Below are positions 11,001 to 23,062 of a DNA stretch of 64,000 nt, piece by piece. Source of the stretch: Talpa occidentalis. Its lineage: Eukaryota; Chordata; Mammalia; Eulipotyphla; Talpidae. A model generated the notes under the pieces. That model had not been told where the DNA came from. It saw only the letters and a program-made list of their open reading frames with translations, and did not search any database. Every line of letters starts with the position of its first letter. The stretch's first letter is position 1. Both the position numbers and the translations under genes were made by a program. The DNA is taken from positions 97,900,083-97,964,082 of the forward strand of contig NW_023604861.1 of assembly GCF_014898055.3 (NCBI RefSeq), written 5' to 3'.

Positions 11001-11860
11001 CCTTGCTTCTCAGGCACGTATATCACCTTATTTGCCTTTTACTCATTGGAGCACTTTAGGTTCAGTTTTGTTTGTTGTTTCTCTTTTTTGTTTTCTTTGG
11101 TGGCAGGTGGGGGGGCCTGAGGGAAATCTGGGACTGACTCCAAGACTCAGTCTCAGTCCTGGTGGGGAGTGAGGGCTGCTCCAGGCAGAGAGATCAACTC
11201 TGCCTCCTCTCCTCTCTCCAGAGGAAGCTCTGTTCACTCTTTTAGGGATCCTAAATTCCCAGGCCCTATCTTCCTGCTGCTCCCCTCTGTGGAGTGAGAC
11301 ACATGCCACCAGGCTTGAGATGCCAGGTGTGACGCACCTGGTACAAGTCGCTGGACACCAGAAGGTAGGCATAAGCTGTTGGGCAAGGGGTGCCAGGTGC
11401 AGGTTGCTAGGCAATGGTGGCAGGGCAAGGTGGGCCAAACTACACGGTTCAGCAGTTCTTTCTGTGGGAGCTTTCTGTTGGGAGGGAAGAAGGGTCTACA
11501 CCATCTGCTGCCCCAGCCAGCAACAGTCTTGCTGACCTAATCAGAAGTCCTGTGCCCCCAACTGCAACTGCACTATACCACCTGAGAAGTCTCACTGGAA
11601 AGATTCACCATGCCAGCACATGAGCTGCACAATTCGTGACAGATCCCCAGCCTGTTCTGCTGACTGGAGTGGCTGCTGCCTTGGTCACTACTACCCTTGC
11701 CACTTCCTGTTTTGTCCCCACAGCAAACCACTGACCTCAGCATAAAATTTCTGTGGGAAAGTCCCCCATCTCTAGCAGTGAACTTTTAAATTTTCCTTTG
11801 AGCAAATTTCAGTTTAGCTAGTGTGTGTGTGTGTGTGTTTAGTTGTGTTTAAGGGTGAGG
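11000..11860. other. Intron, GC-richer stretch without recognised gene
   Basis: Open frames on both strands (for example 11043-11438 minus) show no protein-like composition or splice-framed conservation. Wording such as GAAACTTTTAAATTTTCC and the (GT)9 at 11821-11838 suggest decayed repeat. Possibly the 3' UTR of the antisense L1 on its right. Confidence 0.4.
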
Positions 11861-13085
11861 ATCATCCAAACCTCCCTATTTTGTCATGTTTTCTCTTGGG
11901 GTTTTGCAGTTTGGGGTCTTATATTAAGTCTTTGATCAATTTGAGTTACTGTTTTGTGGGCAGTATGAGATAGGAATCCAATTTCATTATTTGTCTTGTT
12001 ACTATCCAGTTTCCCAGCACCACCTATTGAAGAGACTATCCTTTTCCCATTGAGGATACTTAGTTCCCTTGTCAAATATTAACTGATTGTATAAGCATGG
12101 GTTTTTTTCTGAGCTCTTGAGTCTATTCTATTGGCCTATGTGTCTATTTTTATGCCAGTGCCACAATGTTTTGATTGTTATGGTTTTGTAATATAATCTG
12201 AGATCAAAAAATGTGATATCTCTAGATTTGTTCTTCTTTCTTAAGATTGCTTTAACTATTCTGGGTGTTTTGTGGTTCCATATGACTTTTACTACTGGGG
12301 AAAATGTCATTGGACTTTTGATAGGAATTGCATTGAATCTATAGATATGTTGGGTAGTATGGACATTTTAACAATATTCAGTTTTCTGATCTAGGAACAC
12401 AGGATATATTTCTCTTTACAGTGCTTTCATTTTCCCTCATCAAAGCTTCACAGCTTTCAGTATATAGATCTTTCACATCCTCAACTGAATTGATTTCTAA
12501 ATATTTTATTGTCTTTGATGCTATTACAAATGGAACTGTATATTTTACCTCCTTTTGAGCTATTTTGTTAGTGTATATAACAACTGATTTTTCACATTGA
12601 TAGTATACCCTGTAACTTCACTATATTCACTTACTGGTTCTAATAATATTTTTGGTGGAGCCTTTAGGATTTCTATAAATAATATCATGTCATCTGCAGA
12701 GACTATTTTACTTCTTCCTTCCCAATTTAAATGCTTTTTACTTCTTTGTCCTGCCTAATTTCTGTCAAGGATTTCCATACTATGTAGAGTAGGAATGGTG
12801 AAATACCTTGTCATGTTCTTGATCTTAGAGGATAAGCTTTCAATTTTCACTGCTGTGTATGACAACTGTGGGCTAGTCATATGCTTATTTATTTTACTAT
12901 GTTTGGGTACACTCTTTCTATACTCTGTTTGTTAAGAGTTTTTATCATGAAGTTGTCAAATGGATTTTCTCCATCTACTGCGATTATCATATGATTTTAT
13001 CTCTCATTTTATTAATGTGGCATATCATGTTTATTGATTTATATCAATAAATCATTAACCATCTTCACATTTCATTTTGAATCTG
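11860..13085 (-). mobile_element. Old antisense L1, ORF2 middle part
   Basis: The complement reads as ORF2 reverse transcriptase region with stops. On the minus strand 12128-12310 gives [17 protein letters not shown] and [19 protein letters not shown], both typical ORF2p phrases. Many stops and shifts indicate an old copy. Confidence 0.82.
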
Positions 13086-13887
13086 ATAATATGCTTACTT
13101 TTAGCATTAACACAAAAATTGTGCACAGACTTCCAGAAGGTGGGGTGAAATTTCAGTTCTCTGAAGAGGATGAGGAGCAGGCCCAATTCCCACCTCTTTC
13201 TGCCTCATTGATGCTGGATGAGGATAGAGACTAAGCTTCCCCTTGGGTTCCCATGAAAACTAGAGGAAGGAAGGCAGAGCACTAACTATCTCAGTTTATA
13301 CTACTTCATTCCACCAACTGATACCAGATGAGGCTAGAAGCTCAACTTCCACTGGTCCCCTTTGGTAGGGGAGTGAGGGCCAGGGAGAAAGGGATCAAAG
13401 TGGCCACTAGTCCTGCTTTACAGTGTCTGATTTGGTTTCTTGTTGGAGTGTACATGTGTAGCTTCAGTTCCCCCACTGAGTGCACTGGCACTAGAGATGT
13501 GGAGAATGTGGAGAGGTAACTAATTTTAATTCATACCTTCTAGTTAGTCTAGTTGTTATCAGGTGAGGGAGAGACTCAACTTACCACTAGATCCTACAGA
13601 AAATGGGGTAAAATTTTGAAACATACTGATGGTTAGCTCCCCTTACAACACCTCATTGGGTTTTATTTTTACTGGGTGGAAGTGAATGTTTAGCTAATCA
13701 ATGTGTTCAGCTATTATCCAGATGGGAGATTGAGCTCCACCTTCTCCCACCAGGCATGCACTGGAAGATTAACTCCCTACTTAGCCCTATCAATACCACT
13801 TGGTAATAGCAGTGCTACCTCCTCCTACCTACTTCCTTTCATTGAGCGTCAAGGGGAAGATCAACTCTTACCAGGTCCACATGTAAT

Positions 13888-13934
<47 letters not shown>

Positions 13935-14300
13935 TATTTTTTCCGTTGTGTGTGCCTAGTGTAGAGTATGTAGTAACAAAAAGATTTTCTGTCGTTGGGC
14001 CACCACCTCACTTATCCATTGGCTTGAGAAATTAAGATTTTCTTGGAGCACATTTTGTTTGTGAATTTTAGAGATTGAGAGCACACATATCCTGTCCAGA
14101 ACTTATGGGAAGCAGTAAGAAAACCCAGAGAACTTACTGCTATTTCCTTCCTCTAGTCCCAAGGTCCCTAAGCAGGCTTCCTTCTTCTTTACTTTCAAAG
14201 TCTTCCTATGCTTCCTATGCTTGTTATGTCTCAGGAGTTGAATTGTTAAGAGGGAGGCCCTGGGAGGAATCGAGCTAGTCTTTCTTAGCAGAACCAGAGC
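13085..14300. repeat. Decayed repeat with a recurring ~115-bp motif
   Basis: A loose unit (pyrimidine-flanked GATGAGG..AGA..CTCAACTTCC, then TGGGGT..AAATTT) recurs near 13210, 13325, 13560, 13716 and 13850. A (GT)n array (13892-13933) follows. It adjoins the antisense L1 and may be its non-coding end; a related-looking stretch is at 52740-53040. Confidence 0.45.
13892..13933 (+). repeat. (GT)n microsatellite
   Basis: About 21 GT units, the longest dinucleotide array in the window. Confidence 0.97.
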
Positions 14301-15101
14301 CCCTATTTAAAAAAAAAAAAAAAAAAGCAAACTTTTGTGACCATATATCATTTTATAACATTTTACTTACCATAATTTTTTAAATTTCTGCAATAAACTC
14401 TTTGTATATACAATTTAAAGGCTATCTAAATCTCCACTGAGTAGACAGAACATGATTTACATAATTATTGACCTATTGTTGAAAATTTAGATTCCATAAT
14501 ATATGGAATATATAACTAATGAAAATGTTTGTGCCCTAAAGTTTTTCTATATTTAGGATTATTATCTTGGAGTCCCAGAAGTAGAATAATACACGGCTCA
14601 ATAGTAACATGAAAGAGTGCCCCTTCTGTTCTCACCAACACTGGGACTTCAACATGCCTCTAAACACAAGCCAATTTGATAGCGAAAAGAAAACAGTATT
14701 ACAGTATGCCCTAAAGTGCATTTCTCTGACCACCAATGGAGCTAATCAATTGCCCTCCTTTTGTAAATTCGCTTTTCATGTCTTTTGCCTGATCGTCTTC
14801 TGGGGCCTTACATATTCTTTGGGAATAGCCTTCCCAGTAGAAGAATCTGACTTGATATGCATAAGAAGCTTTCTTAAACCAGAAAACAAATAATAATTCT
14901 CCAAAAATTGGCTGAGAGAGAAAATCATTTCATTCCCTTGCTCAACTACTACAAAAATCAAGCGCCTAACAGGAAAACACCTGCCAATTAAATGAAGACA
15001 TCAGATGAAGATAAAACATATCAAACACTTCAAATTTCTGGATAACTCTTGATCTTAAAAATTATGCTATTTAAGAAAAATAAACACTTCCTGAGTCTTA
15101 C
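14301..15101. other. Intron downstream of the 15.1-kb ACOXL exon; no gene
   Basis: AT-rich, with a poly(A) run at 14309-14325. 14600-14880 vaguely resembles a very old LINE 3' end. No splice-framed open segment was found that could be the next ACOXL exon. Confidence 0.5.
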
Positions 15102-15191
15102 CTGAAGCATAACAACATTGTCACCTTCAAAAGTTACCAGCACATCTGTGTCACATTTTAAACCTGAGATTCGGTTTTCCATCATGTAACC
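15102..15191 (-). CDS. ACOXL: ACOXL internal exon with presumed catalytic Glu (FEGDN)
   Basis: Minus strand: a long pyrimidine tract and acceptor TTTACAATAG, then exactly 30 codons in phase 0, then donor CAG|GTAAGACTC. The peptide starts [20 protein letters not shown] and ends [10 protein letters not shown]. The leading GY completes the GGxGY motif begun by the exon ending at 39761. In acyl-CoA oxidases and dehydrogenases the Glu of the (F/Y)EG segment is the base that takes the substrate alpha proton, so this exon probably carries the catalytic residue. The NRxxxLKxDxDVxxTFEGDN pattern is closer to the ACOXL/plant ACX3-like branch than to ACOX1 or ACOX2, as I recall those families. No following exon is recognisable in the 15 kb that remain downstream. 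Confidence 0.87.
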
Positions 15192-16630
15192 CTATTGTAA
15201 AGACAAAGGAAAGAAAAGAAAACATGTGAAGTGTGTAATACCATCATTACAAAAGATTAATTTTCCTTGAAATTAAAAAAAAAACACAAAAAATAGAAAA
15301 GAAGAAAATAACTATATTTCTCCTACCCAGAATAACCATACTAACAAAGGTAGAACCAATATAATTAGCTTCTGGTAGGAATTTTGGGTGTTGACTTCAT
15401 TAGTAGTAAAAGCATTTGAAAATAGTTATGTCAAATTTTTCCAAAATATTTCAACAAACAGTGCCTTTCTTTTTCTCCCTCTTTTCCAAGTCTTATAAAT
15501 TCTAAAAAGTGCCAAGGTATTAGTGACTACACCTTAAGTTATGTGGGTGAATGGTGCTTCCCCAAAGCCTTCAACGACCATTTTCAAATTAGTACATATC
15601 CGTTCAATGCTTGGGAGACAATATAAAAGTCCTAAATCACCACTATGCATCTTACGATCATTAAATATTCTTCTTCCTGCCTCCTTTTTTCTTTTATTTC
15701 CTCCCTTCTTTCCCCCACCTATTTTTCTCTTTCTTTCCCTTTTCCTCCTCCTTTTCTTTCTTCCTTTACCTGGCAGTAGGCTGCTGCTCATTTTCAAAGT
15801 GTTGAGAGTGTTTCTGTGCACAAACTGAGAGAGTCCCTCAAGAGAAAGTGGATCAGCCCCAGGCAGACAGTGAAAAAGTTTGCCTTAGTTTGGCTGCAGG
15901 CCCTTCCCCTTCTGAAGGCCTCTACACTCTAATTCTTCCAGAGCCTTGTTCTCCTCATTAAATCTCCAGAATCATTCCCACTTTCAAAACCTGCTTCCAC
16001 AAAGCAAGCCTGCCTAAGGAAACTTTATCAGTTGTGTCGGTATTTGCAGTTAGCACTTTAGCTCTAGAGGATGACAAGATTTAGGGCCTGTTGAAATTTT
16101 CAAGTCACATGAGATTTGGAGGGTCACAGAAGGGTGCCCCACCGGAAATCACATACTCCAATCTACAGGTTCATTAATGTGCAGGGCACCTGCTTCATTT
16201 CTGAAAACCACTTGAGTCACAGAAGCCAGCACTTCCCGGGCCCAGATGCCCACAGAACACTGAAGTCCTGTGAACATTAGCATCTCCTGGCTTCCTGCCT
16301 CAGAAGTCAGCCTCTGACGCTTGCCCATTTTCCCTTTCCCCTTCAGCATCAGCAGACTGGACAGTGTTATCATCCACAATTTACAAGCAAAGACATCTCC
16401 ACAAGCCTGTAGGAATCCTCAACTGCTTTCATGTACGGAAAGTGATGGTAATTATGGATGACTAAATCAGTAACATTTCCAACCTGGAACAGTTCAGCCT
16501 CCTTGCTTCCTTGAATGCCATAACTGCAGGGCTAAATCTGCCCCTTAAGAGGCAACCATATGAAATCAGGCTCTGACTGAACTTGATCACACCTCAGAGT
16601 GCTTCCCCCTCAAGGCTAGAGCTGACTCAT
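15192..16630. other. ACOXL intron, mostly unique sequence
   Basis: A C/T-rich stretch (15670-15775) gives mirror open frames on both strands that are low-complexity artefacts. Nothing else is recognised. Confidence 0.55.
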
Positions 16631-16634
16631 TTTC

Positions 16635-16790
16635 ATTCTTTTAATTCTACCATTTATCAAGTATTTATCCACCACAAGCCTGGTACTGTTCTAGGTGCTT
16701 TACACAAACTTCATTTATTTCCCTTAATTTTTTTTTCATCCTCACAACAGCCATGTGCAGTAGGCATTACCCCAGTGAGTCTTGAGGGAC
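16635..16790 (-). repeat. MIR-like ancient SINE
   Basis: TACCATTTATCAAGTATTTATCC, GGTACTGTTCTAGGTGCTTTAC and CATCCTCACAACAGCCATGTG follow the order of the complement of the mammalian MIR consensus. Diverged, as expected for its age. Confidence 0.72.
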
Positions 16791-18450
16791 TGTTCATGAA
16801 TAAGCTCCAAGTTGTAATGTAGAAAAGATTCACACCAAATATACCATTTCCATGTTGGGAAGAGCAGTTCGACAGGAAAAGCATAGCTGCACAATGCTCA
16901 AAATAATAATTTTGAAAAAGCAAAATACTCTTTGAGCATTTTGCTCTGGTCTCCTAGTAGGGGAGGGAGTCACAATAGGGAGTTTGCTATTGTCTAGCAC
17001 TTCTGACATGTTTATATCCTGCCCTGGAAACCAGTCCATGGGGCTTTTAAAATGACCAGAGAGATAATCTACTCAGAGGGCAGCAGAATCAGTAAATGAA
17101 CACCGCAGTCTCTCAGACAATGGGCAAATGGATTCCTGTGAACATAAACATGTTTTATCTTACATAGTTTTCAAATAAAATGTAATTTATTTCTCTTCTA
17201 GGTGGTAAAACTCAGCTTTGAAAATCAAGTAAAAAGCCCTATGTCCGTTCTCCTTATGATTCTAGGCCCTCCCTGACAGAGCTGAAGCTCATGACCCTCA
17301 GAGCGCTTGCAGGCCACTGAAAATGAAACAGCAAAGAGAAAACCCCAGGGCCAGCTAGGTGCGAGGCAGTGTCTATGGTCAGCACGTTGCTTCCAATCTT
17401 CTGAAACTGCCAGAGGCTGGTTTACGGTTTAATTTCCTTAGATTAGGCCAGAAAGGCCCATTCTCAAAAATGTCTAAATCCCTGGAGTATCTGAAGTGAC
17501 CCACTTAGATACTGCATAGGTTCAAAAAGCCAAAGGCATCCACAGTCTGCGTGAACGTGCATGCAACTTTAAAGGAAGACACGAGACAAAAGAAAAGTTA
17601 CTGGGGGGGAATTGTAGTCATCTTCTTGAGGAAATTATAGCCTACATTTGGGGCCCCTAATTCTTTGGAAACAACTTATTATAGATCAGTAGCATTTCCA
17701 ACGTGGAGTAGTAGTTCAAAGTGGGTGTGATTTTCTACATAAAAATGAACCTTGTGTTTTTCTTATAACTAAAAGCAATACATAGGATTATAAAGAGTGG
17801 AAAATGAAAGGAAAAATGATAAACAGCCATCCATAATGTCATGATGTTGGAACTAAGCAGGCTCCTGAGAAAGATAGACCCAAGAAAAAGACCTGGGGCA
17901 GGAACTGGAGATCACAATGACAGACACAGGCATTAGAGGGGAGGCAGGTTAGGAGAGACCCAAAACCAACAAAGCCTGTGTGGGCAAAGGGAGGCCTGGA
18001 GTGTGCAGGGAGGTGGAGGAGTACAGCTGAGCCTGGGAGGTAGAGGGAGAGCAGACTGAGGGCCTCTCGGATGTTAGAGAAGACAGGACCAAGGGAGAAA
18101 GCCAGAGCAAAGTGAGATGGTGGTCGCGGGGAGAAGGAAATATATTAGTCTCATAGTCACCCACAGCACCCATGGGTGGCAATCTGGGCCACAGTTCTGG
18201 GCTCTGCAGGTGTTCAGAGACCACCACCATGCCAGGTGGCACCTTAGCACTTGCTTCCTTCATACACGTTATAAACCAGCGCCCCAGCACGTGCTAGGAG
18301 AAGGGGCAGTCACGGAAGTCAGTGTCTAGGACCAATTTTACAGTGTGCATTACAGAGGTCATGCCGTCTCAATTTCTACTCTTCACAGCAACATCTCAGT
18401 ACCCCGGCACCGACTGGGATGAGAAAGTTGAAGCTCAGTGAGGTTTTCCA
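16791..18450. other. ACOXL intron, no gene seen
   Basis: Unique-looking sequence of medium GC with G/A-rich stretches around 17940-18130. No splice-framed coding segment or clear repeat identified. Confidence 0.5.
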
Positions 18451-18454
18451 CTTT

Positions 18455-18830
18455 GCTCCAGCTGCATAGCCTTGCCCAATTCCCTGGGGTTTTGCAAAGC
18501 TGCTCTCTGTTTCTGGAACACTCCCCCAGGCTCCCTGGAGCTGTCTCCCTTGTCTCCGGTCAGGCCTCCCCACTGCAGGAAGCTGTCCCTGATCCTTCCT
18601 TCTGAGACAGCTGCCCCACCCACTGCCATCACACCCCATCTCCTTATCGCAGCTTATTTTTTCTTCATAGCATTTCACTCTGTTTTAATTATGCATGCAT
18701 ACTAAAATCTACTTTTTAAAATGCATTTATGGTCTGTCTGTCCCCTTTAGAATGGACATTTCATGAGTATACAGACTGTACTCCATTCACCACTGCACTC
18801 TCATCATGAAAACAGGGTCTGGCGCATTAG
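18455..18830 (+). repeat. L2-like LINE 3' end
   Basis: The sequence runs GCTCTCTGTTTCTGGAACACTCCC, CTGCAGGAAGCTGTCCCTGATCC and CTCTGTTTTAATTATGC, then CCCTTTAGAATGGACATTTCATGAG, which is the phrase order of the L2 3' end. No intact frame. Confidence 0.75.
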
Positions 18831-19991
18831 AGAAACACAATATCTAGACTGTGCAATTGACCAAATAAAATTTCCTACAGGTAAGGTTAGGAATCCAGGG
18901 CCTCCAGTTCAAATGCCCACATGCACGCTTTTCTTCTACAAGGTAGGCAGGGGGCAGGACAGACAGAGGGACATGTCAGTAGAAGGAGAGATGAAGACAC
19001 AAAGGAACAGGCTTCATGCCTCTGACATGCTCCGCTAGCCCTGTTCTGGCAGAAGCAGGACCCCGGATGATAGAGGACAGAGTTCAGTGCAGCTCAGATA
19101 GCCTATGACCAGGAGTCCCTAGCCAGGCAGAGAAAGGCCAGGATCTCAGAGTCCACACTGGGTGGCACAAGGAAAGGCAGGGCAGAGCCCTGAAAAACTG
19201 CTGCCTGAGGCTGCAGATGATCCTGGTTCAGATCTCAGGTGGGTGGGCAGAGTGTCTGAGGGGGTTGGAGATGAGAAGAGATGGTCATACATGAACCTGC
19301 ACTGGAGGATGATGCTCCTGAAAAGTGACGAATTCATTAAGGTTACTATGGCTAGAGGTGTGAGCAGGAGGAACACAAAACATTAGCACAAATCCCACTT
19401 CAGCTTCTCCAGCCTGCACCCTGAATGGCACTGCCAGGCCAAATCCTGGCATCTCTGCTTCTCCCATTGGAGGGCCAAGAAGAGGTGACTTGAGCTCCCC
19501 AAAGAGTATAAGGCAGACTTCTGATCAGCCCAGCACACAGACTCCACCCCTCTCAGAGACCAGGACAGATGCAGGGCAGAACCCAGGGTGAGGGGAGAAG
19601 GGAGACTTTTCTGCGCCCAGTGACAACCAGCAGTCAGCAGGGGTGGGTGATCAAGGAGGAGGAGGAAGAAACAGGAGTTACAGGTTTGACATTTACAGGG
19701 ACATTGAGCAAGTGCCCAAAACAGACAAAAGCAGAGAGGGGGCCCCTACACCTACAATAGCCTCAGGGACCCAGAGGAGAGGGTGCCACTTTCTCAGTGA
19801 CTGGGACTCCCAAATGGGATACACAGAGCTGGGAGAAGACCACGAGTTCTGGAGTTGAACGTGACATCACGTCAGGGCCCCCCGCAGGGCTAGACCAGGA
19901 CACAACAGCACCCTACACAGCAGGGCTATGGCCTCAGAACAGAAAAGACCAAGGAGGTTGCTGTTCCATGTCAAGGGCCTGAGATCCTCAG
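18831..19991. other. ACOXL intron, GC-rich, no gene seen
   Basis: Purine-rich DNA with several short chance frames on both strands. No splice-framed motif or repeat family recognised. Confidence 0.5.
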
Positions 19992-20193
19992 CGCAGGTTT
20001 GGTCCCCGGCCACCCGGCGAGGGTCCCACATGGAACACAGACCTCTCCTGCCGCCCGCTGCGCCCCTCAGCAGTGTATTTCGTCAGTCTGCCTGTTCTGT
20101 TCCCTGCTTTGTCTCTGGTGAATCCTCTCACCCTCCCGCGCTTCTGTACCCAGTCCTTGTATAAATAAATAAATAAATCTTTTAAAAAAAGAA
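19992..20193 (+). mobile_element. tRNA-derived SINE, 5'-truncated, short subtype
   Basis: The sequence begins at the box B region (GGTTTGGTCCCCGGCC) and continues through the usual body to the (TAAA)n tail and ATCTTTT plus poly(A). The tRNA-like head is missing and I see no clear TSD, so this is either 5' truncation or a later deletion. Confidence 0.88.
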
Positions 20194-20566
20194 GCAACAT
20201 CTGGAGAAGCTGCTACGCCCAAGTGGGTCAACTCCAGGAACAGGCATCCACACTGAATCTGTTCTTAGACAGACACAAAAGACCAGTCAGCTCCCTGTCC
20301 TGCAGGTCAAAGTAATACAGGTGTCACACATTCCCCTCCCAACTTACATTCCTCCAGGAGCCAATGACATTGAGAACCTGCTTTTGCCCAGGAAGTGGAA
20401 TGCCTCCCTAGAGTCCAGGTTACCAAGGATCTGCTCCTTCAATGGTACTTTCTAGAAGTGTCTGAAATATTCTAGGACAATAACCAGGGCTTCATACTCT
20501 GCTCCTACCCCTGCCATGGGGCATTTTTTACCTCCATCTTGGAGCTACAAGGCTCCCTCTTGGGAT
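20194..20566. other. ACOXL intron between two SINEs
   Basis: Unique-looking, nothing recognised. 20864-21200, on the far side of the second SINE, is the same kind of sequence and ends at the L1 insertion site. Confidence 0.5.
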
Positions 20567-20579
20567 TCTGTTTAATTTT

Positions 20580-20849
20580 ACTTACTATTTTTTAAAAGAT
20601 TTATTTATTTATGCATACAAGAACTGGGGTGTAAGCCAGAGGTGTGGAGGATGAGAGGATTCACCAGAGTGAGTGGGGAGCAGAACAGGCAGATCTACTG
20701 AAATACACTGCTCAGGGGAGCAACGGACGAGACAGGAGAGGTCTACTGTGCCATGTGGGTTGTCCCTGGTCAGGGATCGAACTCGTGCTTCAGTGGCTGG
20801 CGATAACTTGATAGAGCTGTCTTTAACCCCTGTGCCACCAAGGAGGCCC
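20580..20849 (-). mobile_element. tRNA-derived SINE, older variant
   Basis: Reverse complement of the SINE with the TTGTCCCTGGTCAGGGATCGAAC middle section and a GCATACAAGAACTGGGGTGTAAGCC 3' end, unlike the GC-rich young copies. TSD TCTGTTTAATTTT at 20567-20579 and 20850-20862. Its tail shows as ATTTATTTATGCAT at the low-coordinate end. Confidence 0.9.
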
Positions 20850-21212
20850 TCTGTTTAATTTTTCTAAGCCTCCTCAGTGTTTCAACTTTAACTAGGGTGC
20901 CAAAGACATTCACTCAGCAGGAAGGTCGCATGTCAAAACCCATTTCTTGGGTTTTTGTGTTCGAGAAAGCATCCTGACTGAGTGAAAGTCACAGGGTCAG
21001 GGCTCCCCAAGCACTTTCTTACATCACATGAGTGATGCTGTTTCAAGTGGGGACTCCAAATGCCTCGTTGCAGGCAGTGGGGTCCATCCACAGAGCTGCC
21101 CTGGAAGCCTGGGGTGTGCGCTGCATTCTCACTCTGCATCTCTACTGAAACTCTCTCCATAGCAGGGCATAGAAATTTGGCCCTCAGTGTATCTCAAGTT
21201 AAAACTAAAAGT

Positions 21213-22566
21213 AACATCTTTAAAGACTCATCACCCAAAGCAGTGATAGTGAAGGCAAAGATAAACAGCTGGGACTACATCAAATTAAAGAGCTTCTGTA
21301 AAACAAAAGAGACAGTAACCAAAACAAAGAGAAACCCCACCGACTGGGAGAAAATTTTTGCACACAACACTAATGATAAAGGACTGATCACAAAAATCTG
21401 CAAAGAGCTGATGGGACTCAACAAAAACAAAGTAAACAACCCAGTCAAAAAATGGGCGGAAGAGCTAAAAAGAGGGCCTCCCTGGTGGCGCAGCGGTTCA
21501 GCTCTGGGTTGCAAAGCTGCCTGCAGCCTCTGCAGCACCGGTTCAATCCCCGGCTGCTCCCCAGCCACTGGAGGAGGGTCCCACATGGTGCGCAGACCTC
21601 TCCTGCCGCCCGCTGCTCCCCTCAGCAGTGTACTTCAGTCCTTCTGCCTGCTCTGCTCCCTGCTCTGGCTCTGGTGAATTCTCTCACCCTCCCGCGCTTC
21701 TGACTATACCCAGTGCTTGTATAAATATAAAAATAAATCTTAAAAAAAAAAAGGCGCTAAAATGAAACTTCTCCAAAGAGGAAATGCAAATGGCCAACAG
21801 GCATATGAAAAAATGTTCAACATCATTTGTAATGAGGGAAATGCAAATCAAAACTACAGTGAGATACCATCTTACACCAGTGAGAATAGCATATATTAAA
21901 AAAACTACCTACAACAAATGTTGGCGAGGATGTGGAGAAAAAGGAACTCTCCTGCACAGCTGGTGAGAGTGCAAACTGGTCCAACCACTATGGAGAGCTG
22001 TGTGGAGATTCCTTGATCTGCTAAAGATGGAGCTTCCAAATGATCCAGCAATTCCACTCTTAGGTATTTACCCAAAGGACACAGAAGCATTAATTCAAAA
22101 GGGCACCTGCACCCCTATGTTTATGGCAGCACCATTTACAATAGGTAAGCTATGGAAACAATCCAAATGCCCCAAAATAGATGACTGGATCAAGAAGATG
22201 TGGTACATATACACAGTGGAATATTACTCAGCAATCAAAAAGATAAACTCATGCAATTTGCAGCAACATGGATGGAGCTAGAAGGGATCATGCTCAGCGA
22301 AATAAGTCACAAAGAAAAAGAAAAATACTGGATGGCCTCACATAGCAGGAATTTAGAAAACCTAAATAAGGGACCAGGAAAAAGACTATAATAAAGCAAA
22401 AATCAAAGTCGACAAGCAACTATAAACCAGAGACAAACTATGGGGCGGGGCGGGGCAGGGGGCAGTGGAGAAGGGAGTAGGATCAAAACAAGGCAGGGTG
22501 GGAATTGTATGGGGATTATAACCAAGATGAAAATGCATACAGTGTGCAAAAATGAAAAATGATATA
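21213..22566 (+). mobile_element. 5'-truncated L1 split by a SINE
   Basis: The L1 part equals roughly 7780 to the 3' end of the young L1, with many single changes. TSD AAAACTAAAAGT at 21201-21212 and 22567-22578. The ORF2 end can be read as [10 protein letters not shown] and [15 protein letters not shown], showing the frame that the young L1 has lost. The 3' UTR has a G-rich tract (22441-22500) and the longer 3' end AAAATGAAAATGCATACAGTG. The SINE at 21475-21751 inserted later. Confidence 0.93.
21475..21751 (+). mobile_element. tRNA-derived SINE, long subtype, nested in L1
   Basis: Full-length copy with the 12-nt extra segment, starting AGAGGGCCTCCCTGGTGGCGCAG and ending in a slightly changed tail (TATAAATATAAAAATAAATCTT, then poly(A)). 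It interrupts the L1 of 21213-22566 in its ORF2 end. The flanks AGAGCTAAAA and GCGCTAAAA form an imperfect TSD. Confidence 0.93.
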
Positions 22567-22632
22567 AAAACTAAAAGTTTCCTTTGGGGATGCTTATAAA
22601 ATCATTAATGAGAATATGTGCATGTGTTTATG

Positions 22633-23021
22633 TGTTTTATGAACTGAATTGTGTCTCCCAAAATTTACATGTTGAAGTTCTAAGCCCCAGTATCCCAGAA
22701 TGTGATACTATGTAGAGACAGGACCTATAAAGAGGTAATTAGGGTAAATTAGGTCACTGGGATGAGTTCTAATCCACTATGACCAGAGTTCTCATAAGAA
22801 GACATTAGGACCAGACACAAAGAGAGAGGAAATACCATGTGAGAACTCGGGAGGGAAGGGGGACAATCTGCAAGCCAAGGAGAGAGGCCTCAGAAGAAAC
22901 CAAACCTGCCACCACCTGAATTCCTGACTGTTACTCTCCAAAATATAAGTAAATTTTTGTTGTTTAAGTCACTCAAGCTGAAGTCCTTTTGTTATATAAG
23001 CCCTAAGAAAACCAATACTCC
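22633..23021 (+). mobile_element. MaLR-type solo LTR (MLT1-like)
   Basis: Begins TGTTTTATGAACTGAATTGTG, then TCCCAAAATTTACATGTTGAAG, GGGTAAATTAGGTCACTGGGATG, CTCATAAGAAGACATTAGGACC and TGTTGTTTAAGTCACTCAAGC, and ends TATAAGCCCTAAGAAAACCAATAC. This order is that of ancient mammalian ERVL-MaLR LTRs. About 390 nt, no internal retroviral sequence beside it, so a solo LTR. An exact MLT1/MST subtype cannot be assigned by eye. Confidence 0.82.
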
Positions 23022-23062
23022 TCCCCCCCCCCCCGTGTGTGTGTGTGTGTGTGTGTGTGTGT
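23022..23062 (+). repeat. Poly(C) then (GT)n microsatellite
   Basis: CTCC followed by about 12 C and then roughly 14 GT units, directly at the end of the LTR. Confidence 0.95.

Noticed and set aside
15534..15828. Mirror open frames on both strands with Lys/Arg-rich or Phe/Leu-rich reading
   Set aside because: Produced by a C/T-rich low-complexity stretch.
21060..21677. 205-codon plus-strand frame
   Set aside because: It is a read-through of unique DNA into L1 ORF2 and then into the nested SINE; a chimeric artefact.
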